Source: an uncultured Muribaculaceae bacterium
Lineage (GTDB): Bacteria > Bacteroidota > Bacteroidia > Bacteroidales > Muribaculaceae
Length of the DNA stretch: 14,903 nucleotides
Direction of reading: 5' to 3'
NCBI GenBank assembly: GCA_910584545.1
Contig: CAJUBC010000052.1
Span: 1-14,903, forward strand
Positions 14,171 to 14,903 of this stretch are shown here, piece by piece. Numbering within the stretch: position 1 is the first letter of the stretch; the number at the start of each line of letters is the position of its first letter. Both the position numbers and the translations under genes were made by a program. The notes beneath the pieces were generated by a model. It saw only the letters and a list, made by a program, of their open reading frames with translations. It had not been told where the DNA came from and made no database searches.

Positions 14171-14659
14171 CTCTGCGCGCTCGCTGCGCGGCAGCGACAG
14201 CGCACCTCCGCGGCAGCGACAAGTCCGGATGCTGAAGCCTACGTAAAAAACTCTTTGCGAGCCCTCTGCGCCTCTGCGTGAGATTATATTACAGAGGATA
14301 AGCGTGTTGATTCGGTCGTACAACCTCTTCGAGGCAGCTGGAGATCTGAGAACCCCCGGAACTATTGTTGGTTACAAACCCACAACGACTGAAATGGCTG
14401 GAACGACTGAAACGGACATTAATCCTCACGCAGAGGCGCAGAGGGCTCGCAAAGCGGGTTCTTTTCCGACATATCGATTATTTTTCGTAAATTTGCAATC
14501 AGAATAGCAACCTCAATGAAAGAAAACGAAAATATACACGAGACCGTCAATGGAGGCGATAGTTCTCCATTGCTGCCTATAGAGAGTCTCATTCATGTGA
14601 TTCGAGGCCAACAGGTAATGCTGGACAGCGATTTGGCCCGCTTATATAGAATAGAAACA
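14171..14659 (+). repeat. Long direct repeat, copy 2
   Basis: Same orientation as 11591-12079 and 2,580 bp away, 483 of 489 positions identical. It includes the 30-bp module pair 3 (14253-14282 forward, 14425-14454 reverse). Recombination between the copies would delete the toxin-antitoxin locus and leave one hybrid ORF6N start. Confidence 0.95.
14488..14495 (+). promoter_or_regulatory. -7 element ahead of the second ORF6N fragment
   Basis: TAAATTTG, identical to the element at 11908-11915 and at the same distance from the ATG. Confidence 0.5.
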
Positions 14660-14710
14660 CGTGTCTTAAATCAGGTAGTAAAGCGTAAAAACATACGGCA
14701 CGGTCAGTGA
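14516..14710 (+). pseudogene. ORF6N-domain gene, truncated after about 60 codons
   Basis: The frame begins MKENENIHETVNGGDSSPLL and keeps the ORF6N opening LIHVIRGQQVMLDSDLARLY, then IETRVLNQVVKR. This is a different subtype from copy 1, which reads VETKRLKEQVKRN. It then departs from the family (KNIRHGQ) and stops, where homologues continue with NIxRFPxxFMF. The rest of the ORF6N domain and any C-terminal domain are absent. Only the first half of a DNA-binding fold could be made. Confidence 0.8.
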
Positions 14711-14903
14711 GGGCAGAGCCAAGATTTACAAGATAGTATGGGATAAGCTCTCACGTTATCTTATTTCCATGCTTGAAATCCGCGACTTGTTCATGCTCCT
14801 CTGCGTCGCCTTCAATCAGCCCCCTACCGGGTGGATAAGCAATTGAACGTACTCTCGGAAGCGATAACGGCAGTGAATAAAAACTATTCGTTGGAATAAG
14901 GTG
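14711..14903. other. Stretch after the truncated ORF6N gene with no recognised gene
   Basis: An open frame without a start runs 14777-14899 on the plus strand and ends KQLNVLSEAITAVNKNYSLE before TAA. It looks like the tail of a real protein, perhaps a C-terminus joined here by the deletion that truncated the ORF6N gene. I cannot name its family. Nothing else is seen. Confidence 0.3.

Noticed and set aside
11591..14454. CRISPR array suggested by the recurring 30-bp module
   Set aside because: Copies alternate in orientation, spacing runs from about 90 to 1,700 bp, and no cas gene is present.

Overview
The window looks like chromosome from a Bacteroidota, most likely a Bacteroidales gut commensal (Bacteroides, Muribaculaceae or a relative). 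Three things point there. Several genes are preceded by the Bacteroidota promoter pattern (-7 TAnnTTTG with TTTG about 19 bp upstream), and starts lack Shine-Dalgarno sequences. The order rluB-like / asnS / lnb (DUF4105) / alkaline-phosphatase-like / secA matches what I remember of Bacteroides genomes. The secreted proteins also have Bacteroidales style: a C69 dipeptidase and a large beta-rich protein ending in a 'YRLDGTRL...P..GLYI' tail. Genus and species cannot be set from sequence alone.

Positions 1-6960 hold a housekeeping block, all on the minus strand. In transcription order it has a pseudouridine synthase with a very long Gly/Tyr/Gln/Arg repeat arm (6791-5382), asparaginyl-tRNA synthetase (5314-3917), the lipoprotein N-acyltransferase Lnb (3899-2595), a secreted alkaline-phosphatase-superfamily protein that seems to have lost its catalytic residues (2695-1115), and the start of secA (1073, running off the left edge). 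Spacing is tight; lnb and the phosphatase-like gene overlap by 101 nt. A near-consensus promoter at 6927-6957 probably drives the block. A strong hairpin between rluB and asnS may reduce read-through.

Positions 7000-11530 hold three more minus-strand genes that look separately transcribed. These are a C69 dipeptidase with its own promoter and a 21-bp-stem terminator (11440-9791), a small lipoprotein (9606-9025), and a 591-residue secreted protein built from three divergent repeats around a chitobiase-C-like domain (8877-7102).

Positions 11530-14903 are a repeat-rich accessory island. A 489-bp direct repeat occurs twice, 2,580 bp apart. Each copy carries a promoter and the start of an ORF6N-domain gene. 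The first gene is split by an internal deletion and frameshift from its PLD-like C-terminal domain; the second is cut off after about 60 codons. Between them lie a toxin-antitoxin locus, with an intact ribbon-helix-helix antitoxin, a YoeB-type toxin lacking its middle, a palindromic operator and a terminator, and a mosaic of short modular repeats. The most conspicuous module is a 30-bp sequence present seven times in both orientations. The island looks like a place where small mobile or repeat-borne genes land and decay.
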